DNA of 31,119 bases from Selaginella moellendorffii (GCF_000143415.4 NW_003314282.1:1-31119), one strand, 5' to 3'. Counted from the first letter of the stretch, positions 11,241-19,716 are shown. Numbers and translations are program-made. The notes: generated from the letters alone by a model not told the origin.

Positions 11241-11757
11241 TAACAGACCAAACGGGTAAAGGGAAGATGGTTTGGATAATAGAATGTGAGGCGGCATTTG
11301 TCCACCTCAAAGAGAAGTTGAGGAAGACACCCGTGTTAGTGTTATTTGACTTTGGTAAGGACTTTGAGGTAGAAACGGATGCTTTGGACTTTGCGTTGGG
11401 TGCAGTTTTGAAGCAAGACAACCATCCAGTGGCGTTTTTCTCGAAGAAGTTGGACAAAGCTCAGCGAAAGTGGCTTGCCCACGAGAAGGAATTATTTGCA
11501 GTGGTCAAGGCGCTCAAGGAGTGGCGACACTACCTCATGAGGCACTTCAAAGTTTACACGAATAATGTGGCAACAAAACACTTCTTATCACAACCCGACC
11601 TAAGAGGGAAACAAGGTCAGTGGGCCAATGCTTTGGCTGAGTATGATTGCGAGATTCTGTATAAATCTGGGTAGAGCAACATCGTGGCAAATGCTCTAAT
11701 CTGAAAAGCAAGCTTGAAGTTGGCAATATCTAGCGCGACAGCAACCTTTTAGGACGA
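11241..11757 (+). pseudogene. Chromovirus RNase H
   Basis: The open frame 11222-11674 covers the RT thumb/connection and RNase H. Motifs include FEVETDALDFALGAVLKQ (first catalytic Asp codon 11378-11380), PVAFFSKKLDKAQRKW, EKELFAVVKALKEWRHYL and the tail CEILYKSG. The stop after YKSG at 11672-11674 and another near 11700 separate it from integrase. RNase H would remove RNA from the RNA:DNA hybrid during cDNA synthesis. Confidence 0.9.
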
Positions 11758-12446
11758 TGTGCGAACAACGTATGAGAACGATGGTCTAGCACAAGAAGTG
11801 TTGTGGAGGAACCAAGAGGTGCGAGAAGCTCACCAGAGAGGTGAGTTGCCAACAGAAGAGAAAACAGGTTATGCAGAACGCAATGGACTCATCTATTATA
11901 AACAGACGAGAGTGTATGTTCCAGAAGGGGAACTAAGGAAGGTAGCCTTAGAAGAGTGTCATGACAGACCTCTTGTGGGACACGGCAGAGTGCCTAAGAT
12001 GATAGGCTTACTCAAGAGGAAGTATCACTGGCCAGATATGGCTAAGGACGTCCAAGACTATGTAAAGACATGTCCAACATGTCAGCAGGTCAAAGCTGTG
12101 ACTAAGGCTAGTGGGGGCTTGTTACAAAGCATCCCAATTCCAGATCGGCCATGGAAATGTCTTAGGATGGACTTCATCACAAGACTACCCCCAAGCAAGG
12201 GGTTCGATGTGATATTCGTGGTGGTGGACCGATTTTCGAAGATGTCACATTTCATACCCACCACACCGGAAGTGGATGCAAAAGGTGTGGCGAAGCTATT
12301 CTTTGAATAAATGGTTCGAGTGCGGGGAAGGCCAGAAGAGATCATCTTAGATCGGGATAAGATTTTCACTAGTAGGTTCTGGAGAACTCTCCTGGAACAG
12401 TATCGCACTAAATTGAAATTCAGCACAGCCTATCACCTATAGACAG
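11758..12446 (+). pseudogene. Chromovirus integrase, zinc and catalytic core up to the intron-like insert
   Basis: One frame carries the HHCC zinc domain (His at 11960 and 11981, Cys at 12071 and 12080) and the first catalytic Asp at 12170-12172 (C-L-R-M-D-F-I-T-R-L-P). It continues to the second Asp at 12350-12352 (I-I-L-D-R-D-K-I-F-T-S). The spacing of 60 codons between the two Asp is typical. TAA at 12308 and TAG at 12440 interrupt it. Immediately after ACA-G at 12443-12446 comes the 47-bp insert. Integrase would join the element's cDNA ends to the host chromosome. Confidence 0.9.
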
Positions 12447-12493
12447 GTATTGGGTATTAAGTCAAGTTTGATGGCACTAACACTTCTTGACAG
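12447..12493 (+). other. 47-bp intron-like insert in integrase
   Basis: The insert begins gtattgggta directly after cag and ends cttgacag. It contains ctaac ending 13 bases before its 3' end, so it has a GT 5' site, a branch-like box and an AG 3' site. The five bases gacag occur both just before it (12442-12446) and as its last five (12489-12493). Taking out exactly 47 bp keeps the integrase frame and leaves 35 residues between the second Asp and the Glu position (codon 12505-12507, which reads AAA, Lys). Chromovirus integrases have D,D-35-E. So the insert is certain; that it is spliced is inference. The alternative is break-repair filler with a microhomology repeat. Confidence 0.65.
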
Positions 12494-13131
12494 ATAGACA
12501 AACAAAAAAGGTGAATAAGCAGTTGGAGGATTATTTGTGATGTTATGTCTCAGGAGACCAGACTGATTGGGTAAGTCATTTGGGACTTGCGAAAATGTGC
12601 TATAACAACTCACCACACTCGAGTATTGGGGTGAGTCCATGGGAAATCATCAATGGGCGAGCTATTGAAGGTCCTGTGGAACTCAGCGTGGCCAAGTATC
12701 ATGGAGAGTCACTTGTAGTGGAGGCATTCACGACGGAAAGACTCAACATTTGGAATTTAGTGAGGGATTCCTTGGAACGGACTCAACAAAGGCAAACCAA
12801 ATATGTAAACCAGAAGCACTGGGATGTAGAGTTCCAAACTAGGGAGAAAGTGTGGCTGAACACCAAGAACCTCAAGCTACCAAGTGGGATCAGCCAGAAG
12901 TTGAGCATGCATGTATTCCTGTAAATGAATTGATCTTGAGTTCCTTAAGCAAGTTCGCAAGGCCTTACGAGATTGAGGCACGAATCGGTAAAGTGGCTTA
13001 CCATCTCCAACTTCCTCGAGAGATGGGGAAGATGCACCCAGTGTTCCACATGAACTTACTCAAGCCGTACTTTGAGGATCTGCTTCGCAAGGACCAAGTA
13101 AAACCTTTACATGAGGTTATCCAAGGGGAAG
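12494..13131 (+). pseudogene. Chromovirus integrase, C-terminal part
   Basis: The frame of the core resumes after the 47-bp insert. The catalytic Glu position is Lys (12505-12507) and a TGA lies at about 12538. Then KMCYNNSPHSSIGVSPWEI and the GPY/F-like region (REKVWLNTKNLKLP, QKLSMH) follow. At 12913 the frame breaks and resumes at 12954 with FARPYEIEARIGKVAYHLQL and HPVFHMNLLKPYF, the normal run into the chromodomain. The intervening 41 bp (12913-12953) also start GT and end AG. Confidence 0.85.
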
Positions 13132-13303
13132 AGGAATACAAAGTCAAGGCCATCCTCAATGCGTGCAAGAGCAAGTGACAAGGATGCGAGGTGAGAGAGT
13201 TCCATGTGAAGTGGAAAGGATTTCCACACTGCGAAGCAACATGGGAACCAGAGGAGAACCTAGCGAATGCATGAGAGTTAGTGGAGGAATTTCTGCAAGG
13301 CAA
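13132..13303 (+). pseudogene. Integrase C-terminal chromodomain
   Basis: The frame that ends integrase continues with EEEYKVKAILNAC, a TGA at 13176, then CEVREFHVKWKGFPHCEATW and EPEENLANA, a TGA at 13272, and ELVEEFLQ. The FHVKWKG and TWEPEENL motifs are the core of a chromodomain. In chromoviruses this domain can bind histone marks and steer insertion toward heterochromatin. Both stops break it here. Confidence 0.85.
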
Positions 13304-13725
13304 AACTCTATGTACTTATGCAAAGTTCAGTTAAAGTATCAATTTGTGAAGTTGAGCAATGGCATATGTTGGGACTCGAAGGCACGCCGAAGGTAAGCTA
13401 ATTAGCATGGGTTAGCTAAGTCGACCAGGCGTAGGGAATTACGCCTAACTCCTTGCGGGGATGTCGAATCCATAGACATATTCTACGAAGGTTGGGTTTG
13501 AGTCCCAACCCCTTAGTAAAGCAAGGCTCCGACCCCATACTAGAGCGTGGTGAGGTGAGGGGTATAGGGACACCTATATTCCATTATCATGGGCTCTTGG
13601 CCGGGGAGGCTAACTTAGGCACACCGCTAAGTGGGGGGATGCCCCCGGAGACATGGGCAACAAGTCGTAGGATTAAAAAGAGACGTTCGATGTGGGGATC
13701 GAAGTTCTTCTATGGGTGGTGGAGT
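13304..13725 (+). other. Chromovirus 3' non-coding region with polypurine tract
   Basis: I see no gene. The frame 13453-13746 has no recognisable domain and runs into the LTR. A perfect 7-bp stem with a 7-base loop (ggttggg-tttgagt-cccaacc) lies at 13490-13510. The last bases before the 3' LTR, tgggtggtggag at 13713-13724, are the likely purine tract that primes plus-strand DNA. Confidence 0.65.
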
Positions 13726-14853
13726 TGTAAGGAACCAACTCCTTGAGGTGTCTTAGGTTAAAGGATCCCCGAAAGCACAACCGAAATGATAAATAGTTCA
13801 TCGGATGGGATTGAGTCTAAAATCAAGTCCAAGACCGACTCTGAGACCGAGTTCGAGATAGAGTCCGAGATCGAGTCCAAGGCCGACCCCGAGACCGAGT
13901 TCGAGACCGAGTTTGAGATAGAGTCCGAGATCCGAGATCGGGTCCAAGACTAAGTCCGAGGTCGAGTCCGAAGTTGAGTCCAAGATCAAGTCCGAGATCA
14001 AGTCCGAGACCAAGTCTGAAGTTGGGTCCGAGATCGAGTCCAAGATCGAGTCTGAGACCAAGTCCAAGTACTAATACTGGTCGAGGGGTGAAAGCCTAAA
14101 GCGTGTGTCTCCCAGGGGGGGGGGGGGGTTCCAAAAGTATAGTAGGGATAGTGAGGTCCAGGAACTAGTCTTGAAGGAACTCTTTAGTGGTGCTTCCAAA
14201 CTGACTTGAGGTTGAGACTAGAACTGAGGGGCCTTGGGTGGGAGTGAGCATGGACTTGGGTGGTGCCGGAGGGGCCACCCAAGGAAGTGCTCAAGAGCAA
14301 CTCCCACTCCCGGAAGGGAAACCGACTGCAGTGCTCCCGGCTTATGTGGAGTGGTGCCCCACTTGAGTACCTTGCGGCTCATTGGTCCTCGCCCTTCCTA
14401 GGGGCTTGGGCCTTCCTTTCGGGATGGAAGTGGGGGGGTAGAGGTACCCATTCCAGGCCGTTAGGCCATGGTGTTTCGCCCTAGTGTCCCGAAGCAAGTG
14501 TTGCACCCAAGGCTTGGGATTTAAAGGGTCCCATGATCAAGTCTTGTTGTACCAAGGGATGTTAGGAACCTAGAAGCTTGGTGTGCTTGGTTGCTTGTGC
14601 TTGCGGGGAGTGTAGCCAAACCTTAAGTCCAGTCTAACCTGGGGAGGGGGATTAAGAGAGATTTGGGAATCCGTGGATGGAGGGTTAATGCTCTGTTGCT
14701 CGTGTAGTGAGTAACTAAAACCAAATAGGACTAAGTAGGAGCTGGTACAATAGGCGGGAACCTTGGCAAAGGAACTTAGCTAAAGCCAAGTCGGTGTTGG
14801 TCGAATAGACGAGGTAAGCTGGAAAATTAAAAAGGAAAAATTTGTGGCTTACA
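13726..14853 (+). repeat. 3' LTR of the chromovirus (1128 bp)
   Basis: It starts tgtaaggaaccaac and ends gtggcttaca, and matches 7388-8529. It contains the 12-bp minisatellite at 13803-14075 and a 14-base G run near 14115-14128. It is 14 bp shorter than the 5' LTR, with length differences visible in the G run. Compared with the 5' LTR, substitutions are mainly C/T and G/A. Confidence 0.95.
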
Positions 14854-14858
14854 CTTAT
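14854..14858. repeat. Right target-site duplication CTTAT
   Basis: This is a perfect match to 7383-7387. Joining the two flanks through a single cttat makes the copia integrase sequence continuous on the minus strand. Confidence 0.95.
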
Positions 14859-15892
14859 CAAGATGTGCATCAGCTAACAAAGCGCAAGCAATATTGATAA
14901 GGGTGTGATTCTTCCTTTCTACAACACCATTTTGCTGGGGGGTGTAGTGGGCTGTGGCTTGCAGTCATATGCCTACATCACGACAGATGCCCCAAAGCTC
15001 ATTGTTGAGGTATTCACCACCACTATCAATTCGAACAGCTTTTATCTTTCGATCAAGAATATTTTCAATGTAGGCCTTGTACGTTTGAAAGGCAACAACT
15101 GCATCACTCTTACACATCAAGAAGTGGATGCATGTTCAATAGCTATAGTCATCAATGAATGTGATGAAATATCTTGCACCATTGTGGCTTGGCACATCTA
15201 TGGGGCCGCAAAGATTAAAATGGACCAAGTCCAGAAGTCCAATTGCTTGGTACTTGCTCGGCGAGAAATTCCAGCGATGATGCTTCCCTAAAATACAAGC
15301 TTCACAAAATGTAGATATCCAATAACAATATCTTAGGATTTCATCTGTTGAAGAGATTGATAATGAACATGACCAAGTCTCTTATACCAAAACTCTGCAC
15401 GAGAATCTGCCTCCACAATTTGAAAGGCCTAAACCTGGTCGGTAGTAGTAATCTCATACAAGTCCCTAATGCATGGCCCATGAAGCAACTATGTGTCAAG
15501 CATGTGAAAGTCGCTAGAGTCAACCAAAGAGACTCCCTTTGCATCAAAGACTACCACTACATTTTGATCACATATCTTGGAGACAGACATTAAGTTTCAT
15601 CACAAGATGGAGACATGCATGGCACCACCAAATGCCATGGTTCTCTCATGATCAAGTGAAAACCTAAATTGCCCGATGGATAGTGGTATTGTCACCTAAA
15701 TGAACACCATGTTTTCCAATACTCGGCTGATAATACTCAAAAAGACTCTTTTTATTGCCCATAAAATTAGTACAACTAGAGTTTAGGAGCCACATACTTG
15801 GTGCTACAATTGCCTCTGTGTTGTAGAGCTCTTCAACAGCCTCATTTGCTGTCGCAATTCCATCACCCTTAAGTAGGTTGGCTTTTGCCATC
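14859..15892 (-). pseudogene. Copia protease/pre-integrase and integrase core
   Basis: The minus strand gives a protease-like site written NSSCTNFM (about 15790), where the family has an Asp-Ser/Thr-Gly triad, so the catalytic Asp is lost. The pre-integrase region follows with C-E-A-C-I-L-G-K, then the integrase core. The first catalytic Asp position reads LVHFNLCGP (Asp replaced by Asn, about 15220). The second region reads VRIDSGGEY, and the Glu motif PQQNGVVERKN is intact near 14910-14945. The frame stops in several places. The core is cut at 14858 by the gypsy insertion, and the rest of integrase continues at 7387 on the other side. Confidence 0.8.
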
Positions 15893-16429
15893 GTAGCTAA
15901 TTGCTTAACAAGCTTTGGAGCAATGCAATCTCAAGCCCAGTGACCCATCTCCAAGTAGCAAGCGCATTGATTCTTGGCAAGTCTGGGCTTGGCATGCCCA
16001 GATACCACAGAATTTTGCCCTTTTTGGGCATTTGTAGCTGTATGTGGTTTTGCCACCTTGGCATCACCAGAATCCTGTGAAACATACATAGCTTGTAGCA
16101 TTTCCTCTCTCTCACTTCGCATGGCCTCAATGTTGCGAAGACTCTTTACGACATCTGCCCAAGTCATCTCTGGTTGGAGAAGTAGGCTCTCAATTGCATT
16201 CTTCTAGCTAGCTAGCAAGGACCTATAAAGCAACAGCCTTTGCTGCTCATCCGTGAGATAGTGCTTCGCCCCAGTAGCCTCAAGTTGTGTAAAAAAGCCT
16301 AAAGTTTGGCAGTGTGAGTTTGGATACTGCCATTTTCCTCTAGCCTCAAGGAATCCATTTGTGAATGGATGTTGAAGACATCCATTTCACTCTTGGTGGC
16401 ATAGGTGTTGCTCAACCACTTCTAGAGCG
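15893..16429 (-). pseudogene. Copia gag, C-terminal part with defective CCHC knuckle
   Basis: On the minus strand 16429-16320 continues gag (WLSNTYATKSEMDVFNIHSQ, then MDSLRLEENGSIQTHTAKL). At about 15972-15930 a CX2CX4HX4C knuckle reads C-A-C-Y-L-E-M-G-H-W-A-stop-D-C. The second Cys position is Tyr (TAC) and a TGA stop sits just after the His, so the nucleocapsid zinc site is destroyed. Both lesions are G-to-A type on the coding strand. This protein would package element RNA in a virus-like particle; it cannot do so now. Confidence 0.75.
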
Positions 16430-17988
16430 TGTGAAACACAAATCCCTAAGCCCCAAAGTGGAGCCAAAAGGGTGCCATGTGGTAGTGGCTGAAGCAGAAG
16501 CTAAACAAGCGTAACATGTTTGGACTAAAAGCTCTGACTTGAAAAGTCGAGAGCAAGAGTGGAACTCCCAACGAAGGTCTCAAGGAACAAGCTCGAAGTG
16601 AGCAATAAGTGAGTCTCTAGAAAAGGGATTCAAGAGGACCAACACATAACACGTGGAAGTGTCGAGATGGACCTAAGATGGAGTCCAAAATGGAATCTGA
16701 GATGGACTTGAGATAGACCCGAGATAGAGTCTGAGATGGACCCAAGATGGAGTCCAAGATGGAGTCCGAGATGGACCCGAAATGGACCTGAGATGGAGTC
16801 CGAGATGGATCTGAGATGGAGTCCTAGATGGACATGAGATGGAGTCCGAGATGGAGTCCGAGAAGGACCCGAGATGGAGTATGAGGTCAAGACCGAGACG
16901 GAGACTAAGACCAAGACCAAGGCTAAGATTGAGATTGAGACCAAGACTAAGACTGAATCCAAGTCTGAGTTTGAGTCCGAGTCCATGTCTGAGTCTGAGT
17001 CCGAAGGTGAAAGCCCAAAGTGTTCATCTCCCAGACCTTAGAGGGTTTGGTGAGCTCCAAAAGTATAGTAGAAGGAGGACTCTAGTGGAGCCAGTTTGGC
17101 CAGGAAAGGTCAGTGTGACCAAGGAAGGCTATACTCATGTGGTGGGTGATGATAAAACCATTAAGGAGTCCAAGGCTAAAGTGAGTACGGACAAACAAAT
17201 GGGGTAGCTTGGTGAAGTTTTCAAGAGCCAACTCTAGCTCCCCTAGGAGATTGAATGGTCGATACTCCCAATCTAAATGTAGGTGGCATTACCTACTTAG
17301 ATACCTAGCATGGCTCATTGGAACCTTGCTCTAGCCATATGGCTAGGGCACCTAAAGGCAAAAAGTGGGGAGAGTACCTACGAGGCTTGCGTAGGACCAT
17401 GGTGTTTTAAAATATCGTCCCAAAGTCCCAGACTGTGGAAAAGAAAATGAGCAATCCTCTAGTGTAGTGACCAAGGATATGGTCACATGGTGAAGAAATC
17501 CTAGAAGACAGTGGGACTTAGTGGTTGTGCCTTTGGGCCTTGACCTAATGGCAGTCTTGGCAAGCATGGCTATGGTTGAAGAGGGACTTGGTAGGGATGG
17601 AAGAAGGGATATTGGGGAAGGGTGTTCTTTATGTCTCTGGGCATCCTAAGGGTGCTAAGGTGTGATCAAAGAATGACTATTCGTGGATGGATGGCCCAGG
17701 TTTTGAGAGGTGCAGGTAGAGTTGGATCACCAGTGTGGCAAAGGTGAATGGGCATGGCTTTAGCATAACAGGTTGATATATTGGTGGTAGCTTTGAGTGT
17801 CAGTCATGGGATCAGACACATGGAGCACTTAGACCAAGTGCAAAGTTTGAGTGGCATGGATGCTATTCTCGGGGCTAACAAGCCCCAAGTCCGGAATAGA
17901 ACTTATGGAAGTTGTGAGTGAAACTCCTCCAAGTGGTTGGAAGTGTGATTAAGTGACTAAAGTAGAATGGAAAATTTAGTCATTTACA
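16430..17988 (+). mobile_element. Solo LTR of a related gypsy family (1559 bp) in copia gag
   Basis: It starts tgtgaaacac and ends tagtcatttaca, and is flanked by gagcg (16425-16429) and gagtg (17989-17993), one C/T mismatch apart. Inside is a 12-bp minisatellite (16660-17005). Blocks shared with the chromovirus LTR in the same order include gtgaaagcccaaag, ccaaaagtatagtag and tggctcattgg, and a tyyccaaag/catggtgttt region. No internal coding region is present, so it is a solo LTR left by recombination. The LTR is too diverged from the 7388 element to be the same subfamily. Confidence 0.8.
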
Positions 17989-18252
17989 GAGTGTTGCTGT
18001 GATGCACTTTCGAATTAATGGTGCAGCAAAGAGAACATTCGAGGACATGCACATCACAATACTCCCTCTAGAGTTGGAATCCTGAAGGTTCCAATCATGC
18101 ACCTCAACAACACTAGAGCCTAGAGCCGGTGATGACTCTGTCCCATCTACAATCCCCAACAAACCATGAAACAAGAGATAGGATTCAAGATGGATCTTGA
18201 ATCCCTCAAACCCTTCTCCATCAAGCTTATAGATGGATGGCTTTCCTTCCAT
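17989..18252 (-). pseudogene. Copia gag, N-terminal part
   Basis: From ATG 18252 the minus strand encodes about 85 residues beginning MEGKPSIYKLDGEGFEGFKI and containing YLLFHGLLGIVDGTE, the layout of the UBN2-type copia gag N-terminus. The frame is open up to the right-hand target duplication of the solo LTR at 17989-17993. It resumes on the other side at 16429, so this half of gag was intact when the LTR arrived, apart from a stop at the junction codon. Confidence 0.8.
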
Positions 18253-18332
18253 AATGCTATCCCAGCTCCAATACTATGAGATAAATTGGGATCAAAGCGC
18301 ACTGCACTAGCGGATAGAACAGGAAAACTCTA

Positions 18333-18960
18333 ATGTCTACGTGGCAAGGTGTGTCATGTAACAGGCTCGACGTTGTGGAGGGTGTCTTCATCCCGCCTCA
18401 CACGCATCCTCGTGCCTCCGAGTTCATCTACATCACCCAAGGTCGCTTGTACATTGGATTCATCAACATAGCCAACAGGGTGTTTGCAAGAGTTTATGCA
18501 ATAGTAAGTTTAAACCATTTAAAGAAGTATTATGAAGAAATATTGTCTATATCTTAGAGTACAAAACTATGGATAAGCTCTTGGATGAAACCCTTAGAGA
18601 GATTCTTCATGATAAACTACTTAATTGCACAAATAGAGTGACCAACTAGATGAAGGATAAAGTCTAGAAAAATTTTACAAAGTGACATCAAACTTTGTTT
18701 ACTCCAAGGGTGAGGTGATAATCTTCCCAAGGGGTCTCATCCACTGGCAGTTCAACATAGGAGAGGGTCCAGTGTCAGCTTTTGCAGTGCTAAACAGCAA
18801 GAAGCCCGAGTTTCAGACCATAGCTCCATCCATGTTGGGGAGTGGTGTCATGGAAGAAGTTCTTCAAAAGGCATTTTGGCTGGATGCTTGGACTGTGAAC
18901 AGGCTTGTCGAAGAGTTTGTTCCCATCGCTGAATTTATCCGAGGCACGGTAAGGTTGTGA
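18333..18960 (+). CDS. Germin-like protein (cupin), 5'-truncated
   Basis: Two exons are visible: up to 18503 and 18709-18957 plus the stop at 18958-18960. They flank a 205-bp GT-AG intron (18504-18708, phase 0). Both germin metal-binding boxes are intact: P-P-H-T-H-P-R-A-S-E in exon one and G-E-V-I-I-F-P-R-G-L-I-H-W-Q-F-N in exon two. Together they supply the three His and one Glu that hold a Mn ion in the cupin barrel. The C-terminus MLGSGVMEEVLQKAFWLDAW and VNRLVEEF is normal for the family. The signal peptide and the N-terminal Cys exon are missing. Upstream sequence turns into the copia end at about 18290, so the gene lost its 5' part there. Germin-like proteins are secreted wall oligomers with oxalate oxidase or superoxide dismutase activity. 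ATG 18333 is only the first Met in the surviving exon, and the locus is probably a pseudogene. Confidence 0.8.
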
Positions 18961-19142
18961 TTAACTCCCGCTTCTTCGGCGGGCACTCATTGCGGAGATT
19001 CATTGTAGAACAATAATACATATTTTATATCAATTCTTCAGATGATATCTAGTCCACTTAAATCCTTTTGATTTGCAAGGCGGCAACCTTTCGATCTACG
19101 CAGTGAATGGCGGTAAAGGTACACTCAGTGATCGGCAACAAA

Positions 19143-19250
19143 ATGGCAGCGTTGTTTTGCTTTCCAGCCTTGTTCTTCTCTGCAAGTTTCATGCTCGGAT
19201 TGCGATCCACTCCATGACTTTTGTGTGGCGGACCTATCTATCAATTCTCC
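19143..19250 (+). pseudogene. Germin-like N-terminal fragment
   Basis: ATG 19143 opens a signal-peptide-like stretch (MAALFCFPALFFSASFMLGL) that hits TGA at 19215. In the next frame the sequence reads C-D-P-L-H-D-F-C-V-A-D-L-S-I-N-S-P-K, the hallmark start of mature germins, with a conserved Cys. A one- or two-base indel between them breaks the gene. No cupin barrel follows; an unrelated open frame takes over. Lying 180 bp after the end of the first germin gene in the same orientation, it looks like the start of a second tandem copy. Confidence 0.7.
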
Positions 19251-19505
19251 AAAGATGCTATTATCACGTACTATGGCAACGAGTTTGGGCTGAGAGGCAC
19301 CAGCCTTGAGAAGGTGCTTAGGGGGTCGCAAGGCATGTACGCAATCTCCAAGCCGGACAAGGCCATTTGTGGCAAGATGCAGATGCTTGTGGTGCCGGAG
19401 GCAAGAAAGGCGTTGCGTGCAGCAGGTTATCCAATCCCAGCAAAGTACGAAGGGACCAGGTTGCTGAGATTCGAGGAAGAGGTGGGGGTTTTTGAGGGCG
19501 ACTAG
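19221..19505 (+). CDS. Unrecognised coding fragment
   Basis: An open frame of 94 codons ends at TAG 19503-19505. From about residue 25 it is coding-like: GC-balanced, with TSLEKVLRGSQGMYAISKPD, KMQMLVVPEARKALRAAGYP and IPAKYEGTRLLRFEEEVGVF. I do not recognise the family. Its start overlaps the germin N-terminal fragment in another frame, so the ATG at 19221 is unlikely to be genuine. It may be the last exon of a gene whose front was lost, joined to germin sequence by rearrangement. It lacks the heavy G-to-A decay of the transposons nearby, which suggests it was under selection until recently. Confidence 0.4.
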   Translation: MCGGPIYQFSKDAIITYYGNEFGLRGTSLEKVLRGSQGMYAISKPDKAICGKMQMLVVPEARKALRAAGYPIPAKYEGTRLLRFEEEVGVFEGD

Positions 19506-19716
19506 CTCCTCAAAAACCCATATTAAAACAAAGAGAATGCATAAGAGTGAAATCAAATGTGTTTTCTATCTTGCTATGAGTGTAGCGGCTTAGCCTCATT
19601 AAAAAATATATATAAAATCCATACTTTTCTTTTTCTTATATTAAACAGAGAATGTATACTAGTGAAATGAAATGTGGAAGCAACTTGATATTAGGGCTTG
19701 TTTGAATGAGGGAGAA
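19506..19716 (+). promoter_or_regulatory. Upstream region of SF3B2
   Basis: This AT-rich spacer between the coding fragment ending at 19505 and the SF3B2 start codon must hold the promoter and 5' UTR. I see no clear TATA box at a fixed distance or any other named element. An in-frame upstream ATG at 19672 extends the frame by 15 codons without obvious conservation. Confidence 0.4.

Larger units (their letters stand above)
7388..14853 (+). mobile_element. Full-length but dead Ty3/gypsy chromovirus, 7466 bp
   Basis: Both LTRs, PBS, gag, protease, RT, RNase H, integrase, chromodomain and a purine tract before the 3' LTR are in the expected order, with integrase after RNase H. The flanking 5-bp duplication CTTAT (7383-7387 and 14854-14858) and TGTAAG...CTTACA termini fix the ends exactly. 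It sits inside the copia integrase on the opposite strand. Stops and frameshifts occur in every domain. The two LTRs differ at roughly 25 of about 300 bases compared by eye downstream of the minisatellite, so the insertion is old. The chromodomain puts it in the chromovirus branch; I cannot place it in a named clade. Confidence 0.95.
5550..18290 (-). mobile_element. Decayed Ty1/copia element, split by two younger insertions
   Basis: Domain order on the minus strand is gag (18252 to about 15930), protease-like (about 15790), pre-integrase and integrase (about 15600 to 7210), RT and RNase H (about 6720 to 5550). That integrase-before-RT order is diagnostic of Ty1/copia. Subtracting the gypsy insertion (7388-14853 plus TSD) and the solo LTR (16430-17988 plus TSD) leaves about 3.7 kb, near the usual internal length for the superfamily. 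The right edge shows a degenerate initiator-Met-type primer binding site on the minus strand near 18262-18280 (gtattggagctggg). At most about 60 bp of LTR lies beyond it before germin sequence begins. The left edge is cut inside RNase H at about 5550 and joins the gypsy remnant. Stops and frameshifts occur throughout. Confidence 0.85.

Noticed and set aside
13453-13746. 97-codon open frame after the chromodomain, considered as an env-like gene
   Set aside because: It has no signal peptide or membrane segment, overlaps the purine tract and LTR start, and lies in the normal 3' non-coding position.
7388-14853. The chromovirus as a possibly active element
   Set aside because: Stops or frameshifts hit every domain, the zinc Cys and integrase Glu are replaced, and the LTRs have diverged.
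19125-19556. 143-codon minus-strand open frame
   Set aside because: It is the shadow of the germin fragment and the plus-strand coding stretch 19221-19505, whose residue pattern is far more protein-like.
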